DNA from: Propionibacteriaceae bacterium
Lineage (GTDB): Bacteria; Actinomycetota; Actinomycetes; Propionibacteriales; Propionibacteriaceae
Direction of reading: 5' to 3'
Length of the DNA: 41,764 nt
Assembly (NCBI GenBank): GCA_905372155.1
Contig: CAJPNZ010000017.1
Span: 1 to 41,764 of the forward strand
In this document: in pieces, positions 1 to 8,681 of the stretch
Numbering within the stretch: position 1 is the first letter of the stretch
Layout: the number at the start of each line of letters is the position of its first letter
The notes under the pieces: generated by a model
The model's input: only the letters and a program-made list of their open reading frames with translations
Told to the model about the DNA's origin: nothing
Database searches by the model: none
Position numbers and translations under genes: made by a program

Positions 1-89
1 CCACCCACCCTATCCGAGAAGACACGTCGTTCCGCGTGGCGCGGCGGTTGATGGGGCAAAACCCAGTTATGTGGATTATGGTTTTCGTC

Positions 90-773
90 ATGACCGAGCT
101 CTGCCGTGTACTAGTCGCTGATGATGATCCCATGGTCCGTGAGGCCTACCGCATGTTCCTGGCGCGACACGACGATCACGAGGTGGTTGGTGAGGCCCGC
201 AACGGGCGGGAGGCCGTGGAGGCCTACGAGGAGTTGAAACCCGATGTGGTGCTCATGGATCTTCAGATGCCCGACATGTCGGGGGTAGATGCCATTCGCG
301 AGATCAATCGGAAGCATCGCGGCGCCTGCATCGTCGCTCTGACCACCTTCGGCACTCAGGAGTACATCATTTCCGCTCTGCGCGCCGGGGCCTCCGGATA
401 CCTGATGAAGGATTGCGGCGGTCCAGCTCTGCTGACCGGCATTCAGCAGGCCCGTGATGGTGACATGCCGCTGGCGCCCGGGGTCCGGCGCGAACTGGTC
501 GCCGATCTTTTGACAGGACACCCCAAGATTTTGACCGACGAGGCGGCAGCCGCGGGGCTCGCTCCCCGCGAGAAGGAATTGCTGATCTGGCTCGGTCAGG
601 GAATGACGAACGCGCAGATCGCGGCCAAGATGTTCATCTCCGAGGGGTCCGTCAAGCAGTATCTGTCCCACATCGGTGACAAGATGGGGCTGAAATCCCG
701 CACCCAGATCCTGGTGCGGGCCATTCAGCTGGGTCTCGTCGATCCGACGCTCATGACCCCCGGGCTGTCCTGA
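90..773 (+). CDS. NarL/FixJ-family two-component response regulator
   Basis: A 227-residue DNA-binding response regulator. The N-terminal receiver domain (about 6-125) has the acidic cluster DDD at 11-13, the phosphoacceptor Asp57 in LMDLQMPD, the switch Thr85/86 and Lys107 in YLMKD. The C-terminal LuxR-type helix-turn-helix (about 155-215) contains LAPREKELL and ISEGSVKQYLSHI. The frame is open back to position 36, but the receiver fold begins right after ATG 90, so that start is chosen. No good ribosome binding site precedes it, so a leaderless mRNA or an upstream start is possible. No sensor kinase lies in the window; it may lie to the left. The gene converges on ftsY with a 13-base gap. 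The target genes cannot be told from sequence. Confidence 0.88.
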   Translation: MTELCRVLVADDDPMVREAYRMFLARHDDHEVVGEARNGREAVEAYEELKPDVVLMDLQMPDMSGVDAIREINRKHRGACIVALTTFGTQEYIISALRAGASGYLMKDCGGPALLTGIQQARDGDMPLAPGVRRELVADLLTGHPKILTDEAAAAGLAPREKELLIWLGQGMTNAQIAAKMFISEGSVKQYLSHIGDKMGLKSRTQILVRAIQLGLVDPTLMTPGLS

Positions 774-786
774 GGTTTCTCCGCTC

Positions 787-1956
787 TCATTCCCCGAGGA
801 TTCCGGCAACGAATCCCTCGGGGTCGAAGGGGGCCAGATCGTCCACACCTTCCCCGAGACCGACGAGCTTGACCGGGACCCCGAGTTCGCGCTGCACCTG
901 GATGACGATGCCGCCCTTCGCGGAGCCATCCAGCTTGGTGAGCACGATGCCGGTGACGTCCACCACCTCCGAGAAGATCTTGGCCTGCGTCATGCCGTTC
1001 TGACCCGTGGTGGCGTCAAGGACCAGCAGGACCTCAGTGACGGGGACCTTCTTCTCGATGACGCGCTTGACCTTGCCGAGCTCGTCCATTAGCCCGACCT
1101 TGGTGTGCAGCCGCCCGGCGGTGTCGATGAGCACCACGTCGGTCCCTTCTTCCTTGCCCTTGGCGACCGCGTCGAAAGCAACCGAGGCAGGATCGCTGCC
1201 CTCGGCGGAACTCACCGTCTCGACGCCGACCCGCTCCCCCCATGTGGTGAGCTGCTCGGCAGCGGCGGCCCGGAAGGTGTCGGCCGCGCCCAACATCACG
1301 GAGCGCCCCTCGGCCACGAGTACACGGGCCAATTTGCCCACGGTGGTGGTTTTTCCCGTCCCGTTCACCCCGACCACCATCACGACGGCGGGATCATTCT
1401 CTGCCGCTGTCAGGTTCAGGCTCCGGTCGAGATCCGGCTCGACCAGTTTCAGGAGTTCGGTGCGCAGCACCTGGCGGGCGCGTTCGGGATCGGAGATTCC
1501 TTCGATGCTCAGTTCCCGGCGCAGAGCCTCGGTGAGTTCCGTGGTGGGCCCGACCCCCAGGTCGGAGGCGATCAGAGTGGCCTCGAAATCGTCCCAGGTC
1601 TCGGAATCGATCCGATCGACGCTCAACAGTTCACCGAGCGCCCGGGCCAACACATTGTTGCTCGAGGCCAAACGCCGTCGCAGCCGGGCAAACCGTGAAC
1701 GCGGCTCCTCGGGCTGGTCCAGCACGGGTTTTGCAGGCTCAGGTTCGGCGATCTCGCCCGCGGGTTCCCCGGTCTTCACCGGTTCCTCCTCGGCCGCAGG
1801 CTCCTCCTCCACGGCGGTTTCCGCCTCGGGGGCCTCGATTGCCTCCCGCGTCTCGCTGGGGGGCAGTTCCTTCTTGCCGTACCTGATGACGAGCGTGGCG
1901 GCAATCAAACCGACCCCGACGATCGCTACGACCAACCAGAAAATCAAATCTCCCAC
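787..1956 (-). CDS. ftsY: Signal recognition particle receptor FtsY
   Basis: The SRP receptor GTPase docks SRP-bound ribosomes at the membrane for co-translational insertion. The protein has 389 residues with a GTG start. It opens with a membrane segment (about 4-24), typical of actinobacterial FtsY, then an acidic Glu/Pro/Ala linker (30-85), then the NG domain. GTPase motifs are visible: G1 GVNGTGKTT (196-204), DTFRAAAAEQL (226-236), G3 DTAGR (278-282), G4 TKLDGSAKGG (340-349) and the closing GLGEGVDDLAPFD. It is the last gene of the run from yceD, 75 bases after smc, the usual smc-ftsY order. The GTG start has only a weak upstream purine stretch. Confidence 0.97.
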   Translation of the reverse strand: MGDLIFWLVVAIVGVGLIAATLVIRYGKKELPPSETREAIEAPEAETAVEEEPAAEEEPVKTGEPAGEIAEPEPAKPVLDQPEEPRSRFARLRRRLASSNNVLARALGELLSVDRIDSETWDDFEATLIASDLGVGPTTELTEALRRELSIEGISDPERARQVLRTELLKLVEPDLDRSLNLTAAENDPAVVMVVGVNGTGKTTTVGKLARVLVAEGRSVMLGAADTFRAAAAEQLTTWGERVGVETVSSAEGSDPASVAFDAVAKGKEEGTDVVLIDTAGRLHTKVGLMDELGKVKRVIEKKVPVTEVLLVLDATTGQNGMTQAKIFSEVVDVTGIVLTKLDGSAKGGIVIQVQRELGVPVKLVGLGEGVDDLAPFDPEGFVAGILGE

Positions 1957-2031
1957 GGGGCAATCCTAGGACCTGTTGCGGAAGTCATGCCTGGTTTCAT
2001 CACTCCGGAGCGGGCGGAACGCGACGCCGGG

Positions 2032-5000
2032 TCATGGTTGCTGGAGTCGCTGGCTGACCACGGTGGAGATACCGTCGCCACGCATGGTCACGCCGTAGAG
2101 GCTGTCGGCGATCTCCATGGTGCGTTTCTGGTGGGTGATCACCAGCAGTTGGGAGTTCTGCCTCAGTTCCTCGTAGATTCCGAGCAGGCGGCCCAGGTTG
2201 GCATCGTCCAGGGCCGCCTCCACCTCGTCGAGGATGTAGAAGGGGCTCGGGCGGGCGATGAACAGGCTGACCAGGAAGGTCACGGCCACCAGTGAGCGTT
2301 CCCCTCCCGAGAGCAGCGAGAGCCGTTTGACCTGCTTGCCCGCGGGCCGGGCCTCGACGTCCACCCCGGTTTCCAGCCAGTTCCCGGGGTCGGTGAGCAG
2401 CAGCTTGCCCTCTCCCCCGGGAAAGAGCCGCTGGAAAACCTCCCCGAAGGTGCGTTCGACATCGCAGTAGGCCGCCTCGAAGATCTCCTGCACCCTCTTG
2501 TCGACGTCGTCGATCAGCGCGAGCAGGTCGGCGCGGGTCTGTTTCAGGTCGGCGAGTTGTTCGGCCAGGAAGGCATGCCGGATCTTCAGTGCCTCGAACT
2601 CCTCCAACGCCAGCGGATTGACCCGGCCCAGGGCCGCCAGCCCCCTTTCGGCGCGGCGCAGGCGTTTCTCCTGCTCCGCGCGCACATAGACGACGGGCTC
2701 GGGAACCTCGTCGTCGGGGCCGAGGGTGGTGCCGTCGGGCCGGGTGATGACCGGGACCGGCTGGTCCGGACCGTACTCGGCAACGAGCTGGTCTCCCTCC
2801 AGGCCCAGCTCGGTCAGGCTCTTCTCCTCCAGCTGCTCGATCCGCATCCGGCGTTCGATCCGAGCCAGCTCGTCCCGGTGGGCGCCCCGCGTGAGCTCTT
2901 CGAGGCGTTGGCCGGCTGCCCGGGAGGCCTGCCTGGTCTCCACCGTCGCGGCCTCGGCAGATCGCCTGCGGGCCTCCGCTTCGTCCCGACTGGTTGTGGC
3001 CCGCCCCATGGTGGCATCGATCATCCCGGACAGCCGCTGGGCCGCGTCGTGCACCGCCCGGCCCACCGCGGCCTCGCGGCGAAGCTGCTCCGCCCGGGCG
3101 CGGGCCTTGGCGCGCGACTGGCGTTCCGCGGCTGCTGCCCGCAGCAGGCCGTCGGCCCTGCCCGCCAGCGAACGGGCCTGTTCCTCGGCCGTTCGCAGCA
3201 GCAGCCTGGCCTCCATTTCCGCCTGCCGGGCCAGCCTGGCGGTCACGGCCAGCTCGTCGCGGCTGGTGGGGTCGGGTTCGAGGATCTCCTCCCCGCTGGC
3301 CGCGGCGAGCCGGGCCTCCAGTTCGGCCAGCCGGGTCTCGTGCTCGACCCGGCCCTGACGTGCGGCCTCGATGGCCGAGGTCAACCGGTCGGCCTCGCGG
3401 GTCGCGGCCGCCTGCGCCTGCCGATGGGAGCCGAGAGCATCCGAGATGGCCGTGAACTGCGCGTCGGACTCGTGCAGGGCCGCCAGGGCCGTTGCCTCCT
3501 CGTCGCGCGCCTTCTGCAGCACACCCCGCGCGGTTTCCAGGGCGAAACGCTGCCGGTCCGAGTCAGCGGCCACCTGCACCATCTGCTCCTCGGTTTCCAT
3601 CAGGTCCGCGTTCAGGGCCAGTAGCGAGGGTTTTGCGGTCGATCCGCCCTCGACCAGCCAGCCGGAGACCCGGTCCCCCGCCCGGGTGACGGCGATCAGC
3701 GACGGGGCGTCCTCGATTGCGTCCCTGGCCGCGGGCAGATCCTCCACCGCTACGATCCCGGCCAGCAGCCGGGACAGCGCCCCCGTCAGTTCCCGGGGTG
3801 CGGTGATGAGTTCCAGCAGTGGTGTTGTCTCCCCCGCCTCCGCACCTGCGACAACCACCTGGGATCGTCCGAGGTCCTCTTCTGCCAGGCGCGCAACGGC
3901 CGAGAGGGCATCGTCGAGTCCGGTGGCGACAACCGCCTCGGCCGCAGCTCCGAGGCCCGTCGCAACGGCCTGTTCCCAGCCTGGGGCAACCTGGATGAGG
4001 TCCCCCATGCGTCCCAGCACTCCGGGACACCCCAGCAGGTCTGTGGAGCCGTCGCGCTGTCGAGTGGCCAGTCGCAGCGCATCCACCCGTGCGGTGAGAG
4101 CGGCTTTGTCCCTTGCAAGGCGGGTCCCCTCGTCCACGAGCCGCGCCACCTCAGCCTCGTGTTCGGTCACGGAGTTGTTCGCAGCCTCCCACGCGGAATC
4201 CAGGCTCGACTCGTCGGTTCCCAGCCCGGCGAGGGTGTTCTCGGCCTGCCGGTACTGGTCGGCGGCCTCCCGGGCCCGGGTGAGGGCCTCCTCCCGCCGC
4301 GCTGCCAGGCGTTCCTGTTCCCCCTGCCCGGCCTCCAGCCGGGAACGAACGGAAGCCACCTGTCCCTTGAGACGGGCCAGGCCTTCCCGACGGTCGGCCA
4401 CCACGCGCAGCGCAGCTGCATAGGCCTGTTCTGCCTCGGTGTGCCGGGTTTCGGCCTCGCTTCGCCGCTCGGATGCCTCGCGGAGGGTGGACCGGGCCCG
4501 CTCGATGTCGTCGGCCAGCTCGGTCTCGCGTTGTCTGACCTCGCGCGCCTCGGCCTCCAGAGCGTCGGGATCCCGTCCGGAGGCCTCGATGGCTGGCTGG
4601 GCGTCCCCGTGTCTCATGCGTTCGGCCGCCACCGAGATCGTCGAGGAGACCCGTTCCTTCAGAGCGGCCAGCGCGTACCAGCGTTCCTGACAGCGGTCGA
4701 AGTCCCGTGCGGCTTCCTTCAGTTCCACCTCCGCGGCCTCCTCCGCGGCCATTGCGGCCCGGGCCTCGGCCTCAGCGCGTTCCTTCGCCTCGGTGGCCGC
4801 GGCCTCGTCGGCGAGATCGGCAGCCAGCGCCTCCCGCGCGGCGTGGAGGTCATCGGCCAGCAGCCGGGCCTTCGCGTCGCGCTGCTCCGCCTGGATGACG
4901 GCGGCGCGGCGAGCCGCCTCGGCCTGGCGTCCGAGTGGCTTGAGCTGGCGCTGCAACTCCCCGATGAGATCCTGGAGTCGCTCCAGGTTCGCTCTGGTGC

Positions 5001-5547
5001 CCTCCAGCTTCCGGACGGCCTTCTCCTTGCGTTTGCGGTGTTTGAGCACCCCGGCCGCCTCCTCGATGAATCCCCGGCGGGACTCGGGGGTGGCCTGGAG
5101 GATCGCGTCGAGCTGGCCCTGGCCGACGATCACGTGCATCTCCCGCCCGATACCGGAGTCGCTGAGCAGCTCCGTGACGTCCAGCAGGCGGGAGGGAACG
5201 CCGTTGATGGCGTACTCGGAGCCGCCGCTTCGGAACATGGTGCGGGTGATCGTCACCTCCGAGTACTCGATGGGCAGCGCACCGTCGGAGTTGTCGATGG
5301 TCAGCTGCACCTCGGCCCGTCCCAGCGGGGCGCGTTTCGGGGTGCCCGCGAAGATGACATCCTCCATCTTCCCGCCGCGCAGACTCTTGGCGCCCTGCTC
5401 CCCCATGACCCAGCTCAGCGCGTCCACGACGTTGGATTTCCCGGAGCCGTTGGGGCCGACGATGCAGGTGATGCCGGGCTCGAAGTTGAGGGTGGTGGCC
5501 GATGCGAAGGACTTGAAGCCCCTGAGGATCAGCTGTTTGAGGTACAT
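2032..5547 (-). CDS. smc: Chromosome segregation ATPase Smc
   Basis: SMC condensin subunit of 1171 residues, which forms a dimeric ring that compacts and segregates the chromosome with ScpA/ScpB. The Walker A GPNGSGKS is at 31-38, the ABC-type signature LSGGE at 1079-1083, and Walker B FYILDE at 1103-1108. Between the head halves are two long Ala/Arg/Glu-rich coiled coils and a hinge (roughly 500-650, around LLGCPGVLGRMGDL). The start ATG 5547 gives the canonical MYLKQLILRGFKSF N-terminus and has GGGGGA nine bases upstream. The frame is open far upstream, but that part is the antisense shadow of the gtrA-like gene. The first 19 bases overlap the 3' end of the gtrA-like gene, so translation is probably coupled. 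Confidence 0.97.
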   Translation of the reverse strand: MYLKQLILRGFKSFASATTLNFEPGITCIVGPNGSGKSNVVDALSWVMGEQGAKSLRGGKMEDVIFAGTPKRAPLGRAEVQLTIDNSDGALPIEYSEVTITRTMFRSGGSEYAINGVPSRLLDVTELLSDSGIGREMHVIVGQGQLDAILQATPESRRGFIEEAAGVLKHRKRKEKAVRKLEGTRANLERLQDLIGELQRQLKPLGRQAEAARRAAVIQAEQRDAKARLLADDLHAAREALAADLADEAAATEAKERAEAEARAAMAAEEAAEVELKEAARDFDRCQERWYALAALKERVSSTISVAAERMRHGDAQPAIEASGRDPDALEAEAREVRQRETELADDIERARSTLREASERRSEAETRHTEAEQAYAAALRVVADRREGLARLKGQVASVRSRLEAGQGEQERLAARREEALTRAREAADQYRQAENTLAGLGTDESSLDSAWEAANNSVTEHEAEVARLVDEGTRLARDKAALTARVDALRLATRQRDGSTDLLGCPGVLGRMGDLIQVAPGWEQAVATGLGAAAEAVVATGLDDALSAVARLAEEDLGRSQVVVAGAEAGETTPLLELITAPRELTGALSRLLAGIVAVEDLPAARDAIEDAPSLIAVTRAGDRVSGWLVEGGSTAKPSLLALNADLMETEEQMVQVAADSDRQRFALETARGVLQKARDEEATALAALHESDAQFTAISDALGSHRQAQAAATREADRLTSAIEAARQGRVEHETRLAELEARLAAASGEEILEPDPTSRDELAVTARLARQAEMEARLLLRTAEEQARSLAGRADGLLRAAAAERQSRAKARARAEQLRREAAVGRAVHDAAQRLSGMIDATMGRATTSRDEAEARRRSAEAATVETRQASRAAGQRLEELTRGAHRDELARIERRMRIEQLEEKSLTELGLEGDQLVAEYGPDQPVPVITRPDGTTLGPDDEVPEPVVYVRAEQEKRLRRAERGLAALGRVNPLALEEFEALKIRHAFLAEQLADLKQTRADLLALIDDVDKRVQEIFEAAYCDVERTFGEVFQRLFPGGEGKLLLTDPGNWLETGVDVEARPAGKQVKRLSLLSGGERSLVAVTFLVSLFIARPSPFYILDEVEAALDDANLGRLLGIYEELRQNSQLLVITHQKRTMEIADSLYGVTMRGDGISTVVSQRLQQP

Positions 5548-6122
5548 ACAGGCTGTTCCCCCTGTTTCCCGGAGGGCTGGCGGGCGGCCCGGAAGGTCCA
5601 GAACTTGTTCACCAAGAAGTTGACCGGGATGGTGCAGACGATGGAGATCAGGTTGGCCCAGTACTGGCGGCTCCGAAGGCCGGAGGAGCCGTCGAAGACG
5701 GTGGCGGGCAGCGCGACCGGGGAGTGGGGGTGCATCAGGGCCGTGATGATCACCTGGCCCACGGCCAGCGCGACCAGCCCGACGATCAGAAAGGGCCAGT
5801 ATTCCCGGAACCACCCGGCCAGTTTGTGGGACTTGAAGGTCCACCAGCGGTTCAGCTGGAAGTTGAACAGGTTTGCCAGCAGGAACGCGATGGTGGACAT
5901 GACGTGGTACCAGCGGATGTTGTACTCGGTGCCCGGAATGGCGAGCCACACGCCTTCCCCTTCAGGAACGCCCGCGCTGGGCCAGAGCAGCGGGAACAGC
6001 TTCCGGCACGCGATTAGTGCCCCCATGTTCACCAGAACACCGAGGCCACCGACGATACCGAACCGGATGAACTGCCACAGGGAGTCCTTGTTGTTCCGGA
6101 GCAATTGACCGATCGCATTCAT
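5529..6122 (-). CDS. GtrA-like four-helix membrane protein
   Basis: A 197-residue integral membrane protein of the GtrA/DPMS flippase-like family (PF04138). Members are proposed to move or present polyprenyl-linked sugars for cell-wall or surface glycan modification. The family hallmarks are FIRFGIVGGLGVLVNM near residue 18, FNFQLNRWWTF near 87 and NFLVNKFWTF near 170. Four hydrophobic segments are evident. An unusually long loop (about 45-68) lies between the first two helices. The ATG at 6122 has GAGG upstream and lies 9 bases after the mutM stop; the 3' end overlaps smc by 19 bases. No glycosyltransferase partner is nearby, so the substrate is unknown. Confidence 0.85.
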   Translation of the reverse strand: MNAIGQLLRNNKDSLWQFIRFGIVGGLGVLVNMGALIACRKLFPLLWPSAGVPEGEGVWLAIPGTEYNIRWYHVMSTIAFLLANLFNFQLNRWWTFKSHKLAGWFREYWPFLIVGLVALAVGQVIITALMHPHSPVALPATVFDGSSGLRSRQYWANLISIVCTIPVNFLVNKFWTFRAARQPSGKQGEQPVCTSNS

Positions 6123-6131
6123 GCGCCATCC

Positions 6132-6965
6132 TCACGGCTTGGGCAGCCGCTGGCATCTCGGGCACAGAAAGCTGCTTCGATTGGCGAATCGCCGGCGCAC
6201 CACAGGTGTTGCGCAGCGCCGGCATGGCTGATCTTCACGTCCATAGGCGTCAAGTCCACGTTTAAAATACCCTGATTCGCCATTGACATTGACATAAAGC
6301 GAGTCAAAAGACGTGCCTCCAGCGATCAGCGCCTCCGACATGACGTCGCGGGCATGCCCCAGCAGTGCAACAGCACGGTTCTGGGTGAGGCGTTGTGTGG
6401 GATGGTCGAAGTGCAGCTTCGAACGCCACAGGCATTCATCGGCGTAGATGTTGCCGATTCCGGACACGAGCTTCTGATCGAGGATGGCACGCTTGACCGT
6501 GGTTCGTCTTCCTCGCATCCGCTTGGCCACCGCGACGGGATCGAACCCCGGATCGAAAGGATCGAGAGCGATGTGTGGGACCGGACACTCGCCGCCCCGC
6601 GGAACGAACTCGAGTCCACCGAACATGCGCTGGTCGACGAAACGCAGCTGGGTGCCGTCGTCGAGATCGAACAGGACTCGCGTGTTGCGCAACTGCGGAT
6701 CTTGGGGCCGGCTCACCCTGAACTGCCCGCTCATCCCCAGGTGGGCAATCATGGCGTCATCACCCAGGACCAGCCAGAGGTATTTACCACGACGGGCGAC
6801 GGCATCGATACCGCGCCTCTTGAGGTCGGAGGCAAAACCCTCCGGACCACCAGGGTGGGAACGCACGGGGCGGCGGTGCAGGACCGTGATCGTTTCGATG
6901 GTGCGCCCGAGCACGTGTTTCTCCAACCCCCGACGCACCACCTCAACCTCGGGAAGTTCAGGCAT
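6132..6965 (-). CDS. mutM: Formamidopyrimidine-DNA glycosylase (Fpg/MutM)
   Basis: Bifunctional DNA glycosylase/AP lyase that removes 8-oxoguanine and formamidopyrimidines. The 277-residue protein begins MPELPEVEVV, giving the catalytic Pro2 and Glu3 after Met removal. Lys61 in RRGKYLWL matches the catalytic Lys57 of the E. coli enzyme, and SGIGNIYADECLW is the helix-two-turn-helix. The C-terminal zinc finger has Cys248, Cys251, Cys268 and Cys271, with Arg263 in the hairpin that contacts DNA. The start is fixed by the N-terminal Pro. Its first 8 bases overlap the end of rnc, and no clear ribosome binding site is seen, so translation is probably coupled to rnc. Confidence 0.97.
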   Translation of the reverse strand: MPELPEVEVVRRGLEKHVLGRTIETITVLHRRPVRSHPGGPEGFASDLKRRGIDAVARRGKYLWLVLGDDAMIAHLGMSGQFRVSRPQDPQLRNTRVLFDLDDGTQLRFVDQRMFGGLEFVPRGGECPVPHIALDPFDPGFDPVAVAKRMRGRRTTVKRAILDQKLVSGIGNIYADECLWRSKLHFDHPTQRLTQNRAVALLGHARDVMSEALIAGGTSFDSLYVNVNGESGYFKRGLDAYGREDQPCRRCATPVVRRRFANRSSFLCPRCQRLPKP

Positions 6966-7599
6966 CTGGGGACAGATTTCGGTAGGCCTCGTGGGCGGCC
7001 AGCTGCTCGGCGCGTTTCTTGCTGGATGCGACCCCCGAGCCGACGGCCTTTCCGTCGACCATGGCGGTAGCGGTGAAGACACGTTGATGGTCGGGCCCCT
7101 CACCGATGATCTCGTACCGGGGAGGTTCCAGCCCGTTGTGGGCGCAGTACTCCTGCAGAGCCGTCTTGTAGTCGGTGTAATGCCCCTGCAACTCGCTGGA
7201 GGCGATTCGCTCGTCGAGGAGTGCATGCACGAAACGAGCAGAAGCAGCTGCCCCACAGGACATGTGAATGGCGCCGATCACAGCCTCCATGGTGTCGGCG
7301 AGGATGGAGGTCTTGTCCGATCCTCCGGTGTTGATCTCCCCCTGCCCCAGCCTGATCAGCTCCCCCAGGTGCAGCTCGCGTGCCACCTCGGCCAGGGCAT
7401 GGGAGCTGACCACCGAGGCGCGCAACTTCGCCAACTGGCCTTCGGCCAGGTTCGGGAAGGACGTGAAGATGTGCTCGGTCACCACGATCTGCAGCACGGC
7501 GTCGCCCAGGAACTCCAGCCTCTCGTTGCTGGGGATGCGTCCGTGTTCGAAGGCGAAACTACGATGTGTGAAGGCAAGCTCGAACAGCTGGGTGTCCAC
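6958..7599 (-). CDS. rnc: Ribonuclease III
   Basis: Double-strand-specific endoribonuclease for rRNA precursors and structured mRNAs. From the GTG at 7599 the protein has 213 residues. The signature NERLEFLGDAVL is at 25-36, with the metal-binding acidic residues Glu30, Asp33, Asp102 and Glu105. A double-stranded RNA-binding domain occupies about 140-210, ending in KKRAEQLAAHEAY. The conserved first helix of the family (an L-x-x-x-LG pattern before the ALTHRS motif) is encoded just upstream of this GTG in the same frame, where the only further start-like codons are CTG at 7611 and CTG at 7641. The true start may therefore be upstream. The gene follows rpmF closely and precedes mutM, the usual actinobacterial order. 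Confidence 0.95.
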   Translation of the reverse strand: MDTQLFELAFTHRSFAFEHGRIPSNERLEFLGDAVLQIVVTEHIFTSFPNLAEGQLAKLRASVVSSHALAEVARELHLGELIRLGQGEINTGGSDKTSILADTMEAVIGAIHMSCGAAASARFVHALLDERIASSELQGHYTDYKTALQEYCAHNGLEPPRYEIIGEGPDHQRVFTATAMVDGKAVGSGVASSKKRAEQLAAHEAYRNLSPDA

Positions 7600-7637
7600 C
7601 TGGACACCCAGCTCATCAAGGAGGGCGGTTAGCTTGT

Positions 7638-7829
7638 TCAGGCCTCGACGACCTGACGACGTGCACCCTTGGGGCCGTACTGGCCGCAGGAGGGGCAGGC
7701 GGTGTGGGACAGATGCGGTTCACGGCAGGCCGGGTTCACGCAGGTGACTGTGGGGACGACGGAAGTCTTCCACTGCGCACGACGCGAACGGGTGTTGCTG
7801 CGCGACATCTTGCGCTTCGGAACGGCCAC
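7638..7829 (-). CDS. rpmF: 50S ribosomal protein L32
   Basis: Small ribosomal protein of 63 residues. It begins MAVPKRKMSRSNTRSRRAQW, the diagnostic L32 N-terminus. It carries four cysteines (30, 35, 45, 48) able to bind zinc, so it is the zinc-containing form. The GTG start at 7829 has GAGGAGA about 5 bases upstream. The longer open frame above it is not part of the gene. It sits 82 bases after the yceD-like gene and directly before rnc. The yceD-rpmF pairing is common in bacteria. Confidence 0.96.
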   Translation of the reverse strand: MAVPKRKMSRSNTRSRRAQWKTSVVPTVTCVNPACREPHLSHTACPSCGQYGPKGARRQVVEA

Positions 7830-7911
7830 GATCTTCTCCTCGGACTTGTTACCCGCTGGTTGGCTCAGTCTCGCACGGGGCTGCGCCGACCAGCGGCTCC
7901 CTGTTCTGGTC

Positions 7912-8460
7912 TCAGTTCTCACCGCCGAGATCAAACCCCGCCAGCTTTTCCCATCGCGGATCAACCTTCGCTTCGTGCCCGTGGTCCGGGTCGTCGTTCA
8001 GATTGAAACCGCATTCCTGGCACAAGCCGAGGCAGTCGGGATCACACAGGGGCGTGAACGGCAGCTCCAGCACCACAGCGTCACGCAGGGCCTCCTCGAG
8101 GTCGATGGTGTCGTCAACGACGACGCTTTCGTCCTCATCCACCTCGTTTCCGGGGTAGAAGTAGAGCTCCTGCAGCCCAAAGGACTTCTCATCCTCTATC
8201 GGACTCAGGCATCGGGCGCACTCGCCGCGCACCTGCGCGCGAGCCGTTCCCGTGACCAGCACTCCCTCGACGACTGCCTCGAGTTTGAGGTCGAGATCGA
8301 CTCCGGAGCCCTGTGGCACCGAGATCACGTCGTAGCCGAGATCGACCGGCGCCGGGACATCAACCTGAATTTCCTTCATCGCTCCTGGCCGCCGCCCCAA
8401 CTCCAAAACGTCGAAAACGTAAGGTGAGCGACGGTCAACATGGTGATGCACGGAGTTCAT
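7912..8460 (-). CDS. yceD: YceD family (DUF177) protein, 23S rRNA accumulation
   Basis: A 182-residue protein of the YceD/DUF177 family, whose members are cotranscribed with rpmF and needed for normal 23S rRNA accumulation in E. coli and plants. Two cysteine pairs that may bind metal are visible: ECARC near 100 and CDPDCLGLCQECG near 147. An acidic stretch (VDEDESVVVDD) lies between them. ATG 8460 is chosen because it has AGGGA about 9 bases upstream; the frame also offers upstream ATGs at 8490 and 8514, the latter overlapping the -10 box. This is the first gene of the operon running to ftsY. The symbol is given by family and not by proven function. Confidence 0.88.
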   Translation of the reverse strand: MNSVHHHVDRRSPYVFDVLELGRRPGAMKEIQVDVPAPVDLGYDVISVPQGSGVDLDLKLEAVVEGVLVTGTARAQVRGECARCLSPIEDEKSFGLQELYFYPGNEVDEDESVVVDDTIDLEEALRDAVVLELPFTPLCDPDCLGLCQECGFNLNDDPDHGHEAKVDPRWEKLAGFDLGGEN

Positions 8461-8487
8461 GGCAGGCATTCCCTTCGTCCGATCGAC

Positions 8488-8505
8488 CATGACCACGTCA
8501 TGACC
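8488..8505. repeat. Short direct repeat in yceD leader
   Basis: Two copies of CATGACC separated by ACGT lie between the predicted transcription start and the yceD start codon. They could form a regulator site, or be chance; no regulator can be named. Confidence 0.3.
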
Positions 8506-8513
8506 AAGGAGCA

Positions 8514-8542
8514 ATCTTACCGAGCCGGAGAAGAATCACCAA
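8514..8542 (-). promoter_or_regulatory. Promoter of yceD-rpmF-rnc-mutM-gtrA-smc-ftsY operon
   Basis: On the minus strand, TTGGTG (8537-8542) and TAAGAT (8514-8519) are separated by exactly 17 bases, a good sigma-70-type promoter about 55 bases upstream of the yceD start. No stronger promoter is seen further along the operon. Confidence 0.65.
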
Positions 8543-8637
8543 AACATCCCCGCGGGACCCGGGCGTCGGCCTCGGCGAAACAACACGAGGCATCCACGGG
8601 AGATCCATGAAAATCGGCACCCAGCCATCTGCTAGCC

Positions 8638-8660
8638 TTGACAAAGGTTCGATACTCGAA
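8638..8660 (+). promoter_or_regulatory. marR promoter with palindromic operator
   Basis: A consensus -35 TTGACA lies at 8638-8643. It is followed by the palindrome TTCGA-TAC-TCGAA (8648-8660), which covers the likely spacer and -10 region. The same half-sites with the same 3-base spacing occur upstream of the first ArsA-like gene (9186-9198), so this is a candidate autoregulatory site of the MarR protein. The -10 box itself is not clear. Confidence 0.6.
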
Positions 8661-8681
8661 GCATCTGGGAAGGAGGGATTC

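Noticed and set aside
1..89. Possible promoter or upstream gene end before the response regulator
   Set aside because: TTGATG at 48-53 and AT-rich TATG stretches are seen, but spacing is poor and nothing else supports a feature.
1007..1969. Long plus-strand open frame opposite ftsY
   Set aside because: Serine/arginine-rich product typical of the antisense of a high-GC gene; ftsY on the other strand has all family motifs.
4159..6108. 649-codon plus-strand open frame over smc and the gtrA-like gene
   Set aside because: Antisense shadow of smc and gtrA-like; no domain or start signal of its own.
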